Shown: positions 10,511-22,460 of the stretch, one piece after another
How positions within the stretch are numbered: position 1 is the first letter of the stretch
How the letters are laid out: every line of letters starts with the position of its first letter
NCBI GenBank assembly: GCA_947652605.1
Contig: OX393579.1
Location: 41,608,970 to 41,672,969 of the forward strand
Length of the DNA: 64,000 bases
Source of the DNA: Elmis aenea
Taxonomy: Eukaryota; Arthropoda; Insecta; Coleoptera; Elmidae
Direction of reading: 5' to 3'
The notes under the pieces: generated by a model
Seen by the model: only the letters and a program-made list of their open reading frames with translations
Told to the model about the DNA's origin: nothing
Database searches by the model: none
Made by a program: the position numbers and the translations under genes

Positions 10511-11162
10511 GTTTTAATAGAAATCAGTTATTTGGATAAAGAACTGTATGTTTTTCATGGCCAACTTCATAAATAATCCGCTCAGCTGCTTGCTTCGCTA
10601 CTTATATAGCCGTCCCAATTCCAAATTTTTCATTGTTGTAAGCAGTCAGATTACCTGTCAAATAGTACATCAGGCGACGCGGCGACGCCCTCAGTGATGT
10701 ATTTTAAGTGTCATTTATGTTCAAAAATGTCATGTCATTCCTAAAAATGGCAATTAAATGTTCAAATTAGGAAAAATTCAACAAATATTTTATGAATAAT
10801 TGTAACAATTATTCTTCACGATTTAATTCGCAATTGTAACTGAGTTTGGGAAATGTATAAATATTTTTTAGCAAAGCAACAAACCCGTCAAAAAGTTGTG
10901 AGATTGGTACAGCACATATTTACCTCAGAAAATTTTCTATAAGCGAAGTTGATTGCTGTTTGTTATTTTTACAGTTCGATAATTATTATTTAAGTCCCAA
11001 GCTTTATAGAAATACTAGAAGAATTATGTGACTATCAATTTAAAAAATATAGTTATTGATATACTTCATAGTTGACGTACTTTTTGACGTTTACCTGGGA
11101 ACGACGTTTATGGTCAATTATTGGGACCACGGCTTGGGACGACCATAATAAGTAGGCATATA

Positions 11163-11830
11163 CAGGGTGTAGACTCGGATCACGCAACATAGCAATTTCA
11201 ATGGTAAAATTTTAAAAGTCGAATTCTTGCTCCGCTAATTATTTTAGAAAAAAAGTGCAAATACGTTTTTTGTAGAGAAAAAAATTCTGTATCCATAAAT
11301 GTAATCAATATTACTTTTTCGTTTTCCAAAAACAGAAAAATAAGCAAATTAAAAAACGCGTTTTCGCGAAAATCTGTAGTGCCTTGGAATTATGCTACGA
11401 CAACTGCCCATCTTACTAACACTTACTGTCACTTTGACGTTTGAAGTTTATTCTTAATTATCATTTTTATTATATCTTGCAATGAAAACATAACTAATTG
11501 TGTAAAATAAATGTTTGATAAAATATAAAGGATAATTAAGAATGAATTTCGTGTCAAAGTGACAGTATAAGTGACATTAGGCTGGGCAGTTGTCATACCA
11601 TAATTCCAAGGCACTACAGATTTCTGTCCAAACGCGTTTTTTAATTTGCATAATTTTCAGTTATTGGAAAATGAAAAAGTAATATTAATTACATTTATGG
11701 ATACAGAATTTTTTTCTCTACAAAAAACGTATTTGCACTTTTTTTCTAAAATAATTAGCGGAGCAAGAATTCGACTTTTAAAATTTTACCATTGAAATCG
11801 CTATGTTGCGTGATCCGAGTCTACACCCTG
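11163..11830. mobile_element. CAGGGTG palindromic foldback element, private to unit B
   Basis: The ends CAGGGTGTAGACTCGGATC and GATCCGAGTCTACACCCTG are inverted and the arms are nearly perfect over about 250 bp. It is inserted at TA. Unit A keeps the empty site GCATATATATGTAAG (4071-4085), which is reproduced exactly by removing the element and one TA. It is 668 bp; a short inverted pair GTCACTTTGACG/GTCAAAGTGAC lies inside. Confidence 0.9.
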
Positions 11831-12365
11831 TATATGTAAGTAGCGAAGCAAGTAGCTGAGCGGATTATGAATGAAGTTGGCCATGATGTTTTTAATTTTA
11901 ACAACCAAGTTTAGAATTTCAATTATGAAACTGAGTGTATAGCTATAGACCATCCACTAAATGGCGATAAATTTGGCAGGCCAACTTTATCACAGGCCTA
12001 CATAAGAGACCTTTGTGAACGTTGCAGACATACCCAACGTGCGTTTTTAAACCTATCTCTTTCTATATTATATGGGCCCAATATATACTATCTTTGTTTT
12101 GGCCCGGGCCTGTTCTCATCGTAGCGCAACCGTGATAAGAACTGTAACGTACATCCTACCTAGTCTATTCTAACAAGTGACGCGTACACGTGTTTTATAT
12201 AAAAGTGTAATAAAGTGGCGATATTCCCGAATGTTTGAATATTTATCGATTGGAAAACCAAAATGGTCAAAAAATGTTTGGTTTGCAATGCTTCTGAAAG
12301 GCAGGATAGTACATTGTCGTTCCATCGGTAAGTTTAGACTTTAAGTGTGCTTTAATAAATTCTTA

Positions 12366-12779
12366 GTCCGCGTTCACAATGAACGTAGTAGATAGTGGAT
12401 AGTGGTTAGTGGTTAGTAGCTAAAGTTGAAATGTATAGAATCAAATGCAAGTGTTCACAATGGACGTAAGATTTACGTAGTAACTATGGTAACTAAAGTG
12501 AAGTATCTATGTTTTTAATGTTTCAAATTAATTAAAATTACAACGTTAAAGGATGTTTAATACTACTTATTACCTTCATAATCCTCCACAATTCATCAAT
12601 ACGTAGAATACATGGTGTCAATTTGATAAACAACCTTCCGCGTTTAAATTGAGGTTATGTGCTTTGCTACAAACAAGTCTGTTGCTAACCGTATCCAAGT
12701 AAACATTTCGTTACGGACTTTTTACGTAATACGCACTAACCACTATCTGCTATCTACTACGTTCATTGTGAACGCGGAT
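12366..12779. mobile_element. Harbinger-like MITE in THAP intron 1, copy B
   Basis: Same element and position as 4611-5024, near-identical. Confidence 0.65.
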
Positions 12780-13347
12780 TAAGGTAAATGCGTTCTAGAT
12801 TTCGCACAGAGAACGTCGTGCGAATTGGCTAAAAGCATGTGAAGGAAACTTGTCATAAGTCATATTCACGTGTGTGTTCCAAGCATTTTACCTCAAAAGA
12901 TTATGACTAATTGTTCTGGTCTTCTCGTAAATTGCTTGCTACAGCGACTCCAGCACCAGCAAATAAGAATTTTGGGCCTATTTCAACAGTAGATGCCAAA
13001 ATATCAAATGAAGATTCAAACTACGCTGAAGGTGCTGTTTTTACTGGTATGTATTGTTGATTGTTAAAGCTTTTTATTGTTTGGTTGATTAATAGCCTCC
13101 CACATACCTTGTAATCCACATTTATTATTTTGTTTCTGATTTCAGAAACAACAAATTCGCAAATGGATATACAGGCCATAAAAAAACCCGCGCTATGTAG
13201 GTGACTTGAAAGTTGAACATTTTCTTCTCTTCGAAGGGCAAAACGAAACCTGTAGCTAGTTATTGAAGAAGTTGAAGCTCGAAGGAGGAAAGTTAAAGTT
13301 TTGAAGATTCAGAACAAACGATTGAAGGATCAGATTGGCTCATTTAA

Positions 13348-13885
13348 CCCTAGAAGCCCAATCTATGTCATTTTAACGTACACTCCAACACATATTCGCG
13401 ATCTCTTTCGCATGCTTGTTTAGATCGCCGTGAACATCCGAGCGAACTAGGTACATGCCCAGAGCTAACAGGAGACAGCAGTCTCGCTTTGATAGGTGCC
13501 GCCATTTTGTTGTTATCGCAATGTTCACGTCGTTGTGACGTATGTTTGGGCTTTGTTAACTTTTGCACTTTTCTAATTTTCTGAATTATATTTGACTTAA
13601 GTGATTTATGTTTGATAAGAGTTGATTAGTTTTTCATTAAAAAATATCTCAGTTTTCGTGCCATTTTTTGTATGTTTAATTAAAGTGAACATTTCAGAGT
13701 TTAAATAAACAATATTTTTTCTAAATTTCTGTTTTTTATTTACATAAAAAGTATTTCACATAAACCAGACAAAAAACTAGTATTTGCAGTAAAGTTTATT
13801 TAGATAGAGCTCTTTTATAAATTGTACGTCGTTTTGACGTATGATTGGGCTTTATAGCCTCAAAAATATGATTGGGCTTCTAGGG
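13348..13885. mobile_element. piggyBac-like MITE in THAP exon 3, copy B
   Basis: Same element and TTAA site as 5592-6183, with an internal deletion of about 50 bp. Confidence 0.85.
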
Positions 13886-13950
13886 TTAAAACCCTTCTAT
13901 AGCATTTATGCGAAAACAAATTGGTATCCAAAGAAGCTTCAAAAGCAAAA

Positions 13951-14110
13951 ACCTTTTTCTAAATTTATTCTGTAAATTATTGTTCTTTATTTTTTCTATT
14001 GACTACATTTAGAATTTGTTGCTATTAAAAAACCTTTTTCTAAATTTATTCTGTATATTATTGTTCTTTATTTTTTTTATTGACTACATTTAGAATTTGT
14101 TGCTATTAAA
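13951..14110. repeat. 81-bp tandem duplication
   Basis: The segment beginning CCTTTTTCTAAATTTATTCT occurs twice in a row in unit B (13951 and 14032) but once in units A and C. Confidence 0.85.
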
Positions 14111-14519
14111 ATCGTCGTTTAATAAAATCAATTGACAAACGTGATTCTAATAAGCGGTGTTTACTGTACTTCAATAAGACTTTCTAAATCTGATCGAATG
14201 TTTTCATTTCATTTTGTTGTGTGTGGATTTTGAGTGGATTATTAATTTGCACAGAGTATGCAGAAATCGAGTTAGTCGACTTATACAATTTATTGTAAAT
14301 TACCTACTAACTACAGTTGCTACATTAATGCTAAAATTATGTAAAAATGAGCTGTTTGACGAGCTATACAAGAATTTTTGTATGCGCATAAACGCATCAG
14401 TTAAAATTTCGCGCGTAACGCACACGATTTGCTCGGCGGGTCCGGAAAGCGAGATAGAAATATACTTTCATATGTGTTAGAAGGAGATGCAGTATAATTG
14501 TATGTCTGGGATATGTGTA

Positions 14520-15048
14520 CAGGGTGGGCAAATTTCGATGATTTCATAGGTAATCTCGGCAACTATAAGAGGTATCAAAAAACGGACCGCGCATCCTCGA
14601 TCTCTTTTTTCCAAAAAAAACTTAATGGTGAAAACAAAAATTGGTTATCGTCTTTTGTTTTCGAGTTATCGGCGATAACTCGATTTTTCGTTTTATGACT
14701 GTATCTCGCTTGTTTATGAAAATAAACGAAAATAATTTTAACGTTCTAAAGGCACTTTTTTGATAGAAATGCAGTGGCGTAGTCAATAAAAAAAAAACAA
14801 AAAAGAAATTCGAGTTGTCACATAAAGTTGTATTTTTTTAAATAGAACCCATATAAAAATTCCTTATTTTTTTGTCATTTCAAATATATAAGGGTTGATG
14901 TATTTATTTTCAATAATACGCAAGTTACGGAGGTTTTTTAGTTTTTTTTCGAAACAAAATTATAGAAGGCTGTGAAATCAAAAACAAAACAAGGTGTAAA
15001 ACTTTTTAAAACTCATTTGGTACAAGTTACGAAGGTTTTGTAATTTGT
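14520..15048. mobile_element. Chimeric remnant of CAGGGTG palindromic elements, unit B
   Basis: The left end matches 6764 onward (CAGGGTGGGCAAATTT) to about 14705, but the right arm is missing. After that come pieces resembling the inner arm of the element at 26149-29506 (GGTTGATGTATTTATTTT). The block then rejoins the 8213-type flank at 15050. Confidence 0.65.
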
Positions 15049-15463
15049 TTGCTCGGTGATCTGCGTATTATGTACGTTGCACTTTTGTACCGCAACTGAG
15101 CGCTTATCATACACCACCTCAAGTCCAGTTATTGCCTACTTCACTAGGAACTCTTCTAAATACTCAATAGAACTATCAAACATACATACAAATAGCTATT
15201 GGGGCACTTCTCCTTACATTTGGGAGCAACAAAAAATGACCGCCCAAAATCTCACAAGCACCGCCAGCCGCCAGCTATCGACCAGACCACTCAACGCCTG
15301 TCTAGTAACCCCTAATTTCTGCTACTGCGCCACTCCAACCTTTCACATTACCAACAACTAAAAATTACCCCAGATAGCGCACCCTGGCGGCCTCTCGGTA
15401 ACAAAACTAAAACTTAAAAGAATACAAATAGTCACTTCGAAATGCACCCATTACATGCTTTCT

Positions 15464-16492
15464 TTATAAGACAACAAATATAAAATACTTATAAAAATAA
15501 AAAAGTAAAATAAGCATGACTAAAGTAAGTGATTTACTACAAAGTATTGTTGGACTTGCAGCTAACACATTAGCATTAGACCTTATTTGTGGGTATGTGA
15601 TTTTCATTGTTCTTTTAATCCAATCCAGATATCTATCAACTCTCGTATATACTCCTGGAATGTTTAATTGAGCACAGCCGATTCCCCAAGACACAATGCC
15701 ATGTTGTTCACCTTCACAAATAAGAGGTCCACCAGAATCATGATCGCAAGCATCTTTGCCGATGTGATAGGTGCATATATGATTAGGGGTTACGACGGTA
15801 CCATTATACTCAGATATATAGTTTTTAAGGTTATCCTTACATTGAAGGTAACTTATCAAAGGTAAGTCAACACACGACAAATGGTTTGGATGAATAGGAT
15901 CGTATGTTCGAATTTCATGATTGCGATTATGATCGTTTGTTCGAAATTCAAGATTGCGATTAATTAACTTATTTTTTTTTTCGCCTCTGGGTTTCCTGGG
16001 AAGCCGCCTACCCCAACCCAAAACGACACAGTTTTTGTGGAACCTTGAAATATCTTCTGGGTATACAGTCTTAGCGGGTAAAGTCACAAACTGAACGTAA
16101 GGAGTTTTTTTTATACGTGTTTCTAATTTTAGAAGTGCGACATCATTATGTGCTGTGCGTGTTTCATAGTTTTTTGTGACTATATTTGTAACTTTACTAC
16201 GTTGAGCAGTCGTTGAAAAGCGTTCACTTAGTTCTGTCACACCTGCAAAAATTAAAACATCTTCCAGGCGAAGATTTTTGTTATCTAAATAACAATGAGC
16301 TGCACTAAGAACCCATAACTTGTTTAATAAAGAACCAGCGCATATCATGGTGTTTATTTCAAAAACCACAACTATGAAAGGATTGTCTTTTGCAGTACAG
16401 TTATAGCCGAAAATTATGGGAGGAGAATGCAATTCTTCAGCCATGACTAGCGCGTTGTAAACCATTATTAAAGAAAATAATTCTTTATTCAT
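15464..16492 (-). CDS. Trypsin-like serine protease, copy C (complete, 342 aa)
   Basis: Very close paralogue of the copy at 8625-9656, also a single exon, with the same leader, IIFGYN start, LSAAHC, NDVALLKL and a hydrophobic C-terminal tail. The serine motif is DACDHDSGGPL, so residue 193 is His rather than Gly or Arg. The autolysis loop keeps the tandem NLEFRTNDHNRNHEIRTYD-type expansion. The TPTPNQIC of copy B is shortened to TPNHIC, a 6-bp tandem difference. Synonymous and conservative changes with an intact 342-codon frame argue that this is still selected, although the oxyanion substitution makes normal catalysis doubtful. Its 3' side carries the truncated 15050-type insert. Confidence 0.93.
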   Translation of the reverse strand: MNKELFSLIMVYNALVMAEELHSPPIIFGYNCTAKDNPFIVVVFEINTMICAGSLLNKLWVLSAAHCYLDNKNLRLEDVLIFAGVTELSERFSTTAQRSKVTNIVTKNYETRTAHNDVALLKLETRIKKTPYVQFVTLPAKTVYPEDISRFHKNCVVLGWGRRLPRKPRGEKKNKLINRNLEFRTNDHNRNHEIRTYDPIHPNHLSCVDLPLISYLQCKDNLKNYISEYNGTVVTPNHICTYHIGKDACDHDSGGPLICEGEQHGIVSWGIGCAQLNIPGVYTRVDRYLDWIKRTMKITYPQIRSNANVLAASPTILCSKSLTLVMLILLFYFYKYFIFVVL

Positions 16493-17140
16493 ATCAAAAA
16501 ATGACAGTTACTAAACGATACTCATCATAAATTATAAATTTTATTCATCACAGTGGCCATGTTTGACGACTTGCTATTTTAATAGAAATCAGTTGTTAGT
16601 ATAAAGAACTGTATGTTTTTCATGGCCAACTTCATAAATAATCCGCTCAACTACTTGCTTCGCTATACTTTTATGGCCGTCCCAATTATACATTTTTCAT
16701 TGTTGTAAGCTGTCAGATTACCTGTCAAATAGTACATCAGGCGACGCGGTGACGCCCTCAGTGATGTATTTTAAGTGTCATTTATGTTCAAAAATGTCAT
16801 GTCATTCCTAAAAATGGCAATGAAATGTTCAAATTAGGAAAAATTCAACAAATATTTTCATGAATAGTTGTAACAATTATTCTTCATGATTTAATTCACA
16901 ATTGTCACTGAGTTTGGGAAATGTATAAATATTTTTTAGCAAAGCAACAAACCCGTCAAAAAGTTGTGAGATTGGTACAGCACATATTTACCTCAGAAAA
17001 TTTTCTATAAGCGAAGTTGATTGCTGTTTGTTATTTTTACAGGTAGATAATTATTATTCAAGTCCCAAGTTTTATGGAAATACTGGAAGAATTATGTGAC
17101 TATCAATTTAAAAAATATAGTTATTGATATACTTCATAGG

Positions 17141-18293
17141 CAGAGGCGGATTTAGGCATGATCTTTATGGGCTGCAGCCCAGGGCCCCGTAGTCAAAGGG
17201 GCCCCTTCGCAGTAAAAAAAAATGAATATTAAAACTACCTTTTTGCAAATACTATTATATGAATTCTAAAAGTCTTGCATCAGTTGTACCAAACTTTAAC
17301 TTGTCAATATCTAGAAAACAAACGAAATGTATGATATAAAAAAAGACGTATTACTTCCAAATTTTCTGATAAATCTACAGAGAAAGTTTTACTAAATGGA
17401 GCAGAAAAATTTAAACGGGATACGCTAAACGTTGCATTAGATAAGTTAATTGTGGATTTTACAGAAGAGGCCATGTATATGGGGAATTTAGCAGAAGATT
17501 CAAATTTTTATTGGATTTGCAAGACATTTATATCGAGAATATTGATTTGAAAAGTGCACGTAATGTTGTTGATTATTATTCGGAAGACATAGACGAACAT
17601 TTAGTCAATGAATGCATTCAGTTAAAATCCTACTTACAGACTAAGCCAGATTCATACGACTCATGCGGTGATATATTATTCAAGTTAATTTATGAAAAGA
17701 AGCGTGTCGATTTTTCCGAATTGCTATACAATCTTTAAAAAAAAATTGGCGTTGTCAATCACCAGCTGTGAGGCGAAGCGATCCTTCTCTAGGCTGTCCT
17801 ATATAGAAAACAAATATAGGACAGCAATGATGAATGAAAGATTAAAATATTTATCAATTCTTTCAATAAATTCAGATTGAACCAAAGATTTACAATATGA
17901 TAATCAAATTAAAGAATTTGAAGCGCAAAAATGCTGAAGAGTTGCGCTTTAAATTAATTACTATAATGTATTGAAAATAGCCACATTATATAACTACTAC
18001 AATGTTTTCTTTATTTTTTTTAAGGAATATTTATTATTTTTGTTTTTTTTTTACCTAAAAGTTTGTTGTTTCGTTTTATTGTTTGTCACTAAAAGTAATA
18101 CCTGATAGAAGTATATTTTATTTTTTATTTGTTTGATGTTTATTTTTCCTATTTAAAATAGGGTAAAAAAGTTTTTCTGCAAAATGGCGAATGAGTCATC
18201 ACAACTAATCCAAACTTGGGTTAACTTGGGTTAAGTGGGTAGGCCCCCAAACAGTATTAGACCAGGGCCCCCAAAGTTAACAATCCGCCCCTG
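17141..18293. mobile_element. hAT transposon with decayed transposase
   Basis: The termini are CAGAGGCGGATTTAGG and ATCCGCCCCTG, flanked by the 8-bp duplication TTCATAGG (17133-17140, 18294-18301). Unit A has the empty site TTCATAGGGAGCG. The transposase has hAT dimerisation-domain sequence. Private to unit C, 1153 bp. Confidence 0.92.
17511..17880 (+). pseudogene. hAT transposase C-terminal remnant
   Basis: Two overlapping frames, 17511-17738 and 17692-17880, encode the end of a hAT transposase. The first has YYSEDIDEHLVNECIQLKSY. The second has LSITSCEAKRSFSRLSYIE followed by KYRTAMMNERLKYLSIL, the hallmark of the hATC dimerisation domain (the Ser-x-x-x-Glu-Arg/Lys-x-Phe-Ser motif). A frameshift near 17738 separates them. 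The N-terminal zinc finger and most of the RNase-H core are missing, so it is non-functional. Confidence 0.8.
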
Positions 18294-18831
18294 TTCATAG
18301 GGATTGCCAGTTGACGTACTTTTTGACGTTTATCTGGGAACGACGTTTATGGTCAATTATTGGGACCACGGCTTAAGACGACCATAATAAGTAGGCAGAT
18401 ATATGTAAGTAGCGAAGCAAGTAGCTGAGCGGATTATGAATGAAGTTGGCCATGATGTTTTTAATTTTAACAACCAAGTTTAGAATTTCAATTAAGAAAC
18501 TGAGTGTATAGAATAGACCAACCACTAGATGGCGATAAATTTGGCAGGCCAACTTTATCACAGGCCTACATAAGAGAACTTTGTGAACGTTGCAGACATA
18601 CCCAACGTGCCTTTTTAAACCTATCTCTTTCTATATTATATGGGCCCAACATATACTATCTTTGTTTTGGACCTGGGCCCGATGTCATCGTAGCGCAACC
18701 GTGATAGGAACTGTAACGTACTTCCTACCTAGCCTATTCTAACAAGTGACGCGTACACGTGTTTTATATAAAAGTGTAATAAAGTGGCGATATTCCCGAA
18801 TGTTTAAATATTTATCGATTGGAAAACCATA

Positions 18832-19976
18832 ATGGTCAAAAAATGTTTGGTTTGCAATGCTTCTGAAAGGCAGGATAGTACATTGTCGTTCCATCGGTAA
18901 GTTTTGACTTTAAGTGTGCTATAAAAAATTCTTAGTCCGCGTTCACATGTTCACAATGAACGTAGTAGATAGTGGATAGTGGATAGTGGTTAGTGGTTAG
19001 TGGTTAGTAGCTAAAGTTGAAATGTATAGAATCAAATGCAAGTGTTCACAATGGACGTAAGATTTACGTAGTAACTATGGTAACTAAAGTGAAGTATCTA
19101 CGTTTTTGATGTTTCAAATTAATTAAAATTACAATTTTAAACGATGTTTAATACTACTTATTACCTTTATAATCCTCCAAAAATCATCATGTAGAAATAA
19201 ATACGTAAAACACATAAAGATAAAGTGTCAATTTGATAAACAACCTTCCACGTTTAAATTGGGGCTATGTGCTATGCTACAAACAAGTCGGTTGCTAACC
19301 TTATCCAAGTAAACATTTCGTTACGGACTTTTTACGTAATACGCACTAACCACTAACCACTATCTGCTATCTACTACGTTCCATGTGAACGCGGACTTAG
19401 GTAAATGCGTTCTAGATTTTCCACAGAGAACGTCGTGGGATTGGCTAAAAGCATGTGAAGCAAATTGATCTTAAGTCATATTCACGTGTGTGTTCCAAGC
19501 ATTTTACCTCAAAAGATTATGACCAATTGTCCTGGTCTTTTCGTAAATTGCTTGCTACAGCGACTCCAGTAACTTCAAATAAGAATTTTGGGCCTATTTC
19601 AACAGTAGATGCCAAAATATCAAATGAATATTCAAACGACGCTGAAGGTGCTATTTTTACTAGTATGTATTGTTGATTGTTAAAGCTTTTTATTGTTTGG
19701 TTGATTGATAGCCTCCCACATACCTTGTAATCCACATTTATTATTTTGTTTCTGATTTCAGAAACAACAAATTCGCAAATGGATATACAGGCCATAAAAA
19801 AACCGCGCCATGTAAGTGACTTGAAAGTTGAACATTTTTCTTCTCTTCCAAGGGCAAAACAAAACCTGAAGCTTGTTATTGAAGAAGTTGAAGCTCAAAG
19901 GAGAAAAGTTAAAGTTTTGAAGGTTCAGAACAAACGATTGAAGGATCAGATTGGCTCATTTAAAACCCTTCTTTAG
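18832..19976 (+). pseudogene. THAP-domain gene, least damaged copy C
   Basis: Exon 1 starts at 18832 (MVKKCLVCNASERQ...SFHR, GTAAG donor). Exon 2 runs from about 19415 to 19659 and contains SYSRVCSKHF, the Cys-x3-His half of the finger. Exon 3 (19762-19976) follows a TTTCAG acceptor and is open to its stop; it reads as a basic coiled-coil tail (KVLKVQNKRLKDQIG). Exon 2 still needs two frame changes: one upstream of WLKAC, shared with copies A and B, and one just downstream of it. The exon 3 reading frame lacks the breaks seen in A and B and has no MITE. Alternative splice sites could rescue part of it, but I see no complete reading frame. Confidence 0.75.
18935..19396. mobile_element. Harbinger-like MITE in THAP intron 1, copy C
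   Basis: This copy best preserves the termini: TTA, GTCCGCG ... CGCGGAC, TTA. It has an expanded GTGGATAGTGG-type run near the left end (18970-19010). Confidence 0.7.
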
Positions 19977-20569
19977 CATTTATACGAAAACAAATTGGTA
20001 TCCAAAGAAGCTTTAAGAGCAAAAACATTTTTCCAAATGTATTCTGTATATTATTGTTCTTTATTTTTTTTATTGACTACATTTAAAATTTGTTGGTATT
20101 AAAATCGTCGTTTAATAAAATCAATTGACAAACGTGGTTCTAATAAGCGGTGTTTACTGTACTTCAATAAGACTTTCTAAATCTGATCGAATGTTTTCAT
20201 TTCATTTTGTTGTGTGTGGATTTTGAGTGGATTATTTAATTTGTACACCACGAGATTTGTATTTGTACAGAGTATGCAGAAATCGAGTTAGTCGACTTAT
20301 ACAATTTATTGTAAATTAGATTACCCACTAATTACAGTTGCTACATTAATGCTAAAATTATGTAAAAACAAGGATTTTTGTATGCGCATAAACGCCACAG
20401 TTCAAATTTCGCGCGTAACGCATACGATTTGCTCGGCGGGTCCGGAAAACGAAATAGAAATATACTTTCACATGTGTTAGAAGGAGATGCAGTATAATTG
20501 TACGTCTGGAATATGTGTACAACATAGCATAGTTGTATTGTGGTAGTGTTATCCATGTAGTTTATACTA

Positions 20570-22312
20570 TCGGGTGATCGAAAATGATTGATGCCAAGGG
20601 TGTTAGGAACTTTATTCGAACGGTTGGTAACACATAGGGAAAACCAGTGGCGTAGGGAAAGAAGTTTATATTGACAGAATGGGTAATAATATTCTCCATT
20701 TAAATATGACAACTACAGTTTTTGTTGTCAAAAAGATTTGCAAAGCTTTTTGTGTAAGAGTAAGCTTTATGAAAAACAATTAAGTGAGGTTACTTTAAAT
20801 CAGTTCCTTTATTAATTTTTAAAAGTACATATTAGGTAAATATTGTTTGCAATACAAGTTTACAGAAGGTGCTCAAAATGCCTTCCTCCATTTTCTAAAC
20901 ATAAATTAACACGTCTTTTTAAATTTTCAAACACGTTTTGTAACATATTTTGTGATATATTGTTAATTTCAATTTTAATTGCTTCTTCTAATTCTCGAAG
21001 TGTATGTGGCCTGTTCGCAAAAATTCGATTTTTTAAATATCCAAATAGGAAACAGTCAGGTGGTGTAAGTCCAGGAGACCTTGGTGGCCATAAGTTAGCA
21101 CTAATTATTCTGTCATCATAAAATTCTTCGAGAAATGCTATGGTACTATGTGCTACATGAGGCCTGGCATTGTCTTGTTGAAAAAATCCATTTTGAATTT
21201 CATCATCGTGCAGTTGATCAATAAATGTTCCTAACATTGCCTTGTATCTCGGCATTGATTGTATCGTAGAAGAATATTGGTCCAATAATTCTTCTTCGTG
21301 AGATAGCTATCCATACTCCAACTTTTTGTGGATGCAAAACAGTTTCAACAAAAATGTGAGGATTCTGTGCGCCCCAAGTTCTATAATTTTGACTGTTAAC
21401 ATACCCTGACAGATGAAACCATGCTTCGTCAGTAAAAAATGTCAGGTCCAAAATTTCATTATGGTTCAAATGTCGGTTGAACCAGGTACAATAACGTTGT
21501 CTTGCTTCAAAATCGCGTGGAAATAATTGGGGAATCGTTGTCACTTTATAGGGGTGTAAATGTAAAACATTCACTAAAGCTTTTTGTGTGCTGCCATATG
21601 AAAGTCCTAAAAATGTATTACTGTAATTGTGAAAATCTAAATTCAATGCAATGCCTTGCCTGTTTGAGTGGATAGTTTTTTAATAGATTTTTGTGGGCTT
21701 ATGGCTACTCTTGTTTGAACATCTTCGATTACTTCCTGCGTAAGAACCGACGGTCGACCTGATGATTTTGCCCTACACACACAGTGCTTGTTTTCGAAGC
21801 GGTCAACTACACGTCGTTTATGGGTGGCAAAAACTTTGGGATTAATTTCTATGTCTGGAAATTTTTCTTGAAACTGTTCAATAGTTGACTGCAGAGAATA
21901 AGTCCAATCGCCATCGTCGTTACGGTTACCACTTCGGTAGTGCGCCATCAATATAAACGCATCTTGTTCTTGTGTGAACACCATCATGAATAGTTTGTTC
22001 TTTGAAGAACTGATTTTTACGAAACGATGCAAATTAAAACGAAAAACTACTTAGAAATCACACACGAAATGATAGAACAACCTGAACGCACAGACAACGG
22101 AAAACTGATAACTGATTTTTACGAAAAAATGCAAATTAAAACGAGAAACTACTAATCGCACACGAAATGACAGATCATCCTGAACTGTCACTGAATACGA
22201 AAATAATACTACGCCACTGATATCCTAGTTTTACACTGCGATACCAACAAAAAGTTGGTTATTTTATTTTCGGTCTGAAGTTAGCGGGCATCAGTCATTT
22301 TCGATCACCCGA
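20570..22312. mobile_element. Mariner-like transposon, full length but frameshifted
   Basis: The inverted repeats of about 26 bp start TCGGGTGATCGAAAATGA at both ends, with one mismatch. TA lies at 20568-20569 and 22313-22314. Unit A has the empty site TTTATACTACTATG at 7151-7164, matching exact insertion at TA. Private to unit C, 1743 bp. Confidence 0.95.
20860..22032 (-). pseudogene. Mariner-like transposase with two frameshifts
   Basis: Three minus-strand frames join end to end: 22032-21643 (N-terminal HTH region, MVFTQEQDAFILMAHYRSG), 21646-21218 (contains FFTDEAWFHLSG, the first and second catalytic-region Asp/Glu cluster) and 21285-20860 (QQDNARPHVAHS...SPGLTPPDCFLFGYLKNR). Frameshifts lie near 21645 and 21250. 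In classic mariners the third Asp sits in SPDL, 34 residues after the QDNA Asp. Here that residue is Gly, and the next Asp (PPD) is 38 residues on. A member of the IS630/Tc1/mariner superfamily, now inactive. Confidence 0.9.
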
Positions 22313-22460
22313 TACTATGATCTAAGGCCACGAGGACAAAATCTGGGCGTAAAAGAGTTATCTGACAGTTTTTGTATTTAAAAACGAATTATGCTAAGTC
22401 ACTATTAATTCGTTAATCACAAAAATTAAAGTACGGTTTAATTTTATTTACATGCTTTCT

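Larger units (their letters stand above)
12263..13904 (+). pseudogene. THAP-domain gene, broken copy B
   Basis: Same layout as the copy at 4508: exon 1 from 12263 with CLVC and SFHR, a MITE in intron 1, a frameshifted exon 2, and exon 3 interrupted by a MITE at 13348. It shares the WLKAC-upstream frameshift with both other copies, so the gene was already broken before duplication. Confidence 0.75.
8625..15463. repeat. Segmental duplication unit B (protease B + intergenic block 2)
   Basis: Second copy of the tandem unit. It shares with unit A three insertions that unit C lacks: the CATTG-ended element, the piggyBac-like MITE in the THAP locus, and the CAGGGTG element at the end of the block. 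It also shares the 7309-8611-type insert, here only from 15050. It has a private palindromic insertion at 11163-11830 and a private deletion or rearrangement at about 14705-15048. Stretches 9657-9928, 10511-11162, 11831-12262 and 13905-14519 hold only shared non-coding flank. Confidence 0.85.
15464..22460. repeat. Segmental duplication unit C (protease C + intergenic block 3)
   Basis: Third copy. It lacks the CATTG element, the THAP-locus piggyBac MITE, the 6764-type CAGGGTG element and the 7309-8611 insert, and it preserves their empty sites. It has two private insertions, a hAT (17141-18293) and a mariner-like element (20570-22312). Stretches 16493-17140, 18294-18831 and 19977-20569 hold only shared non-coding flank. 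Confidence 0.85.
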
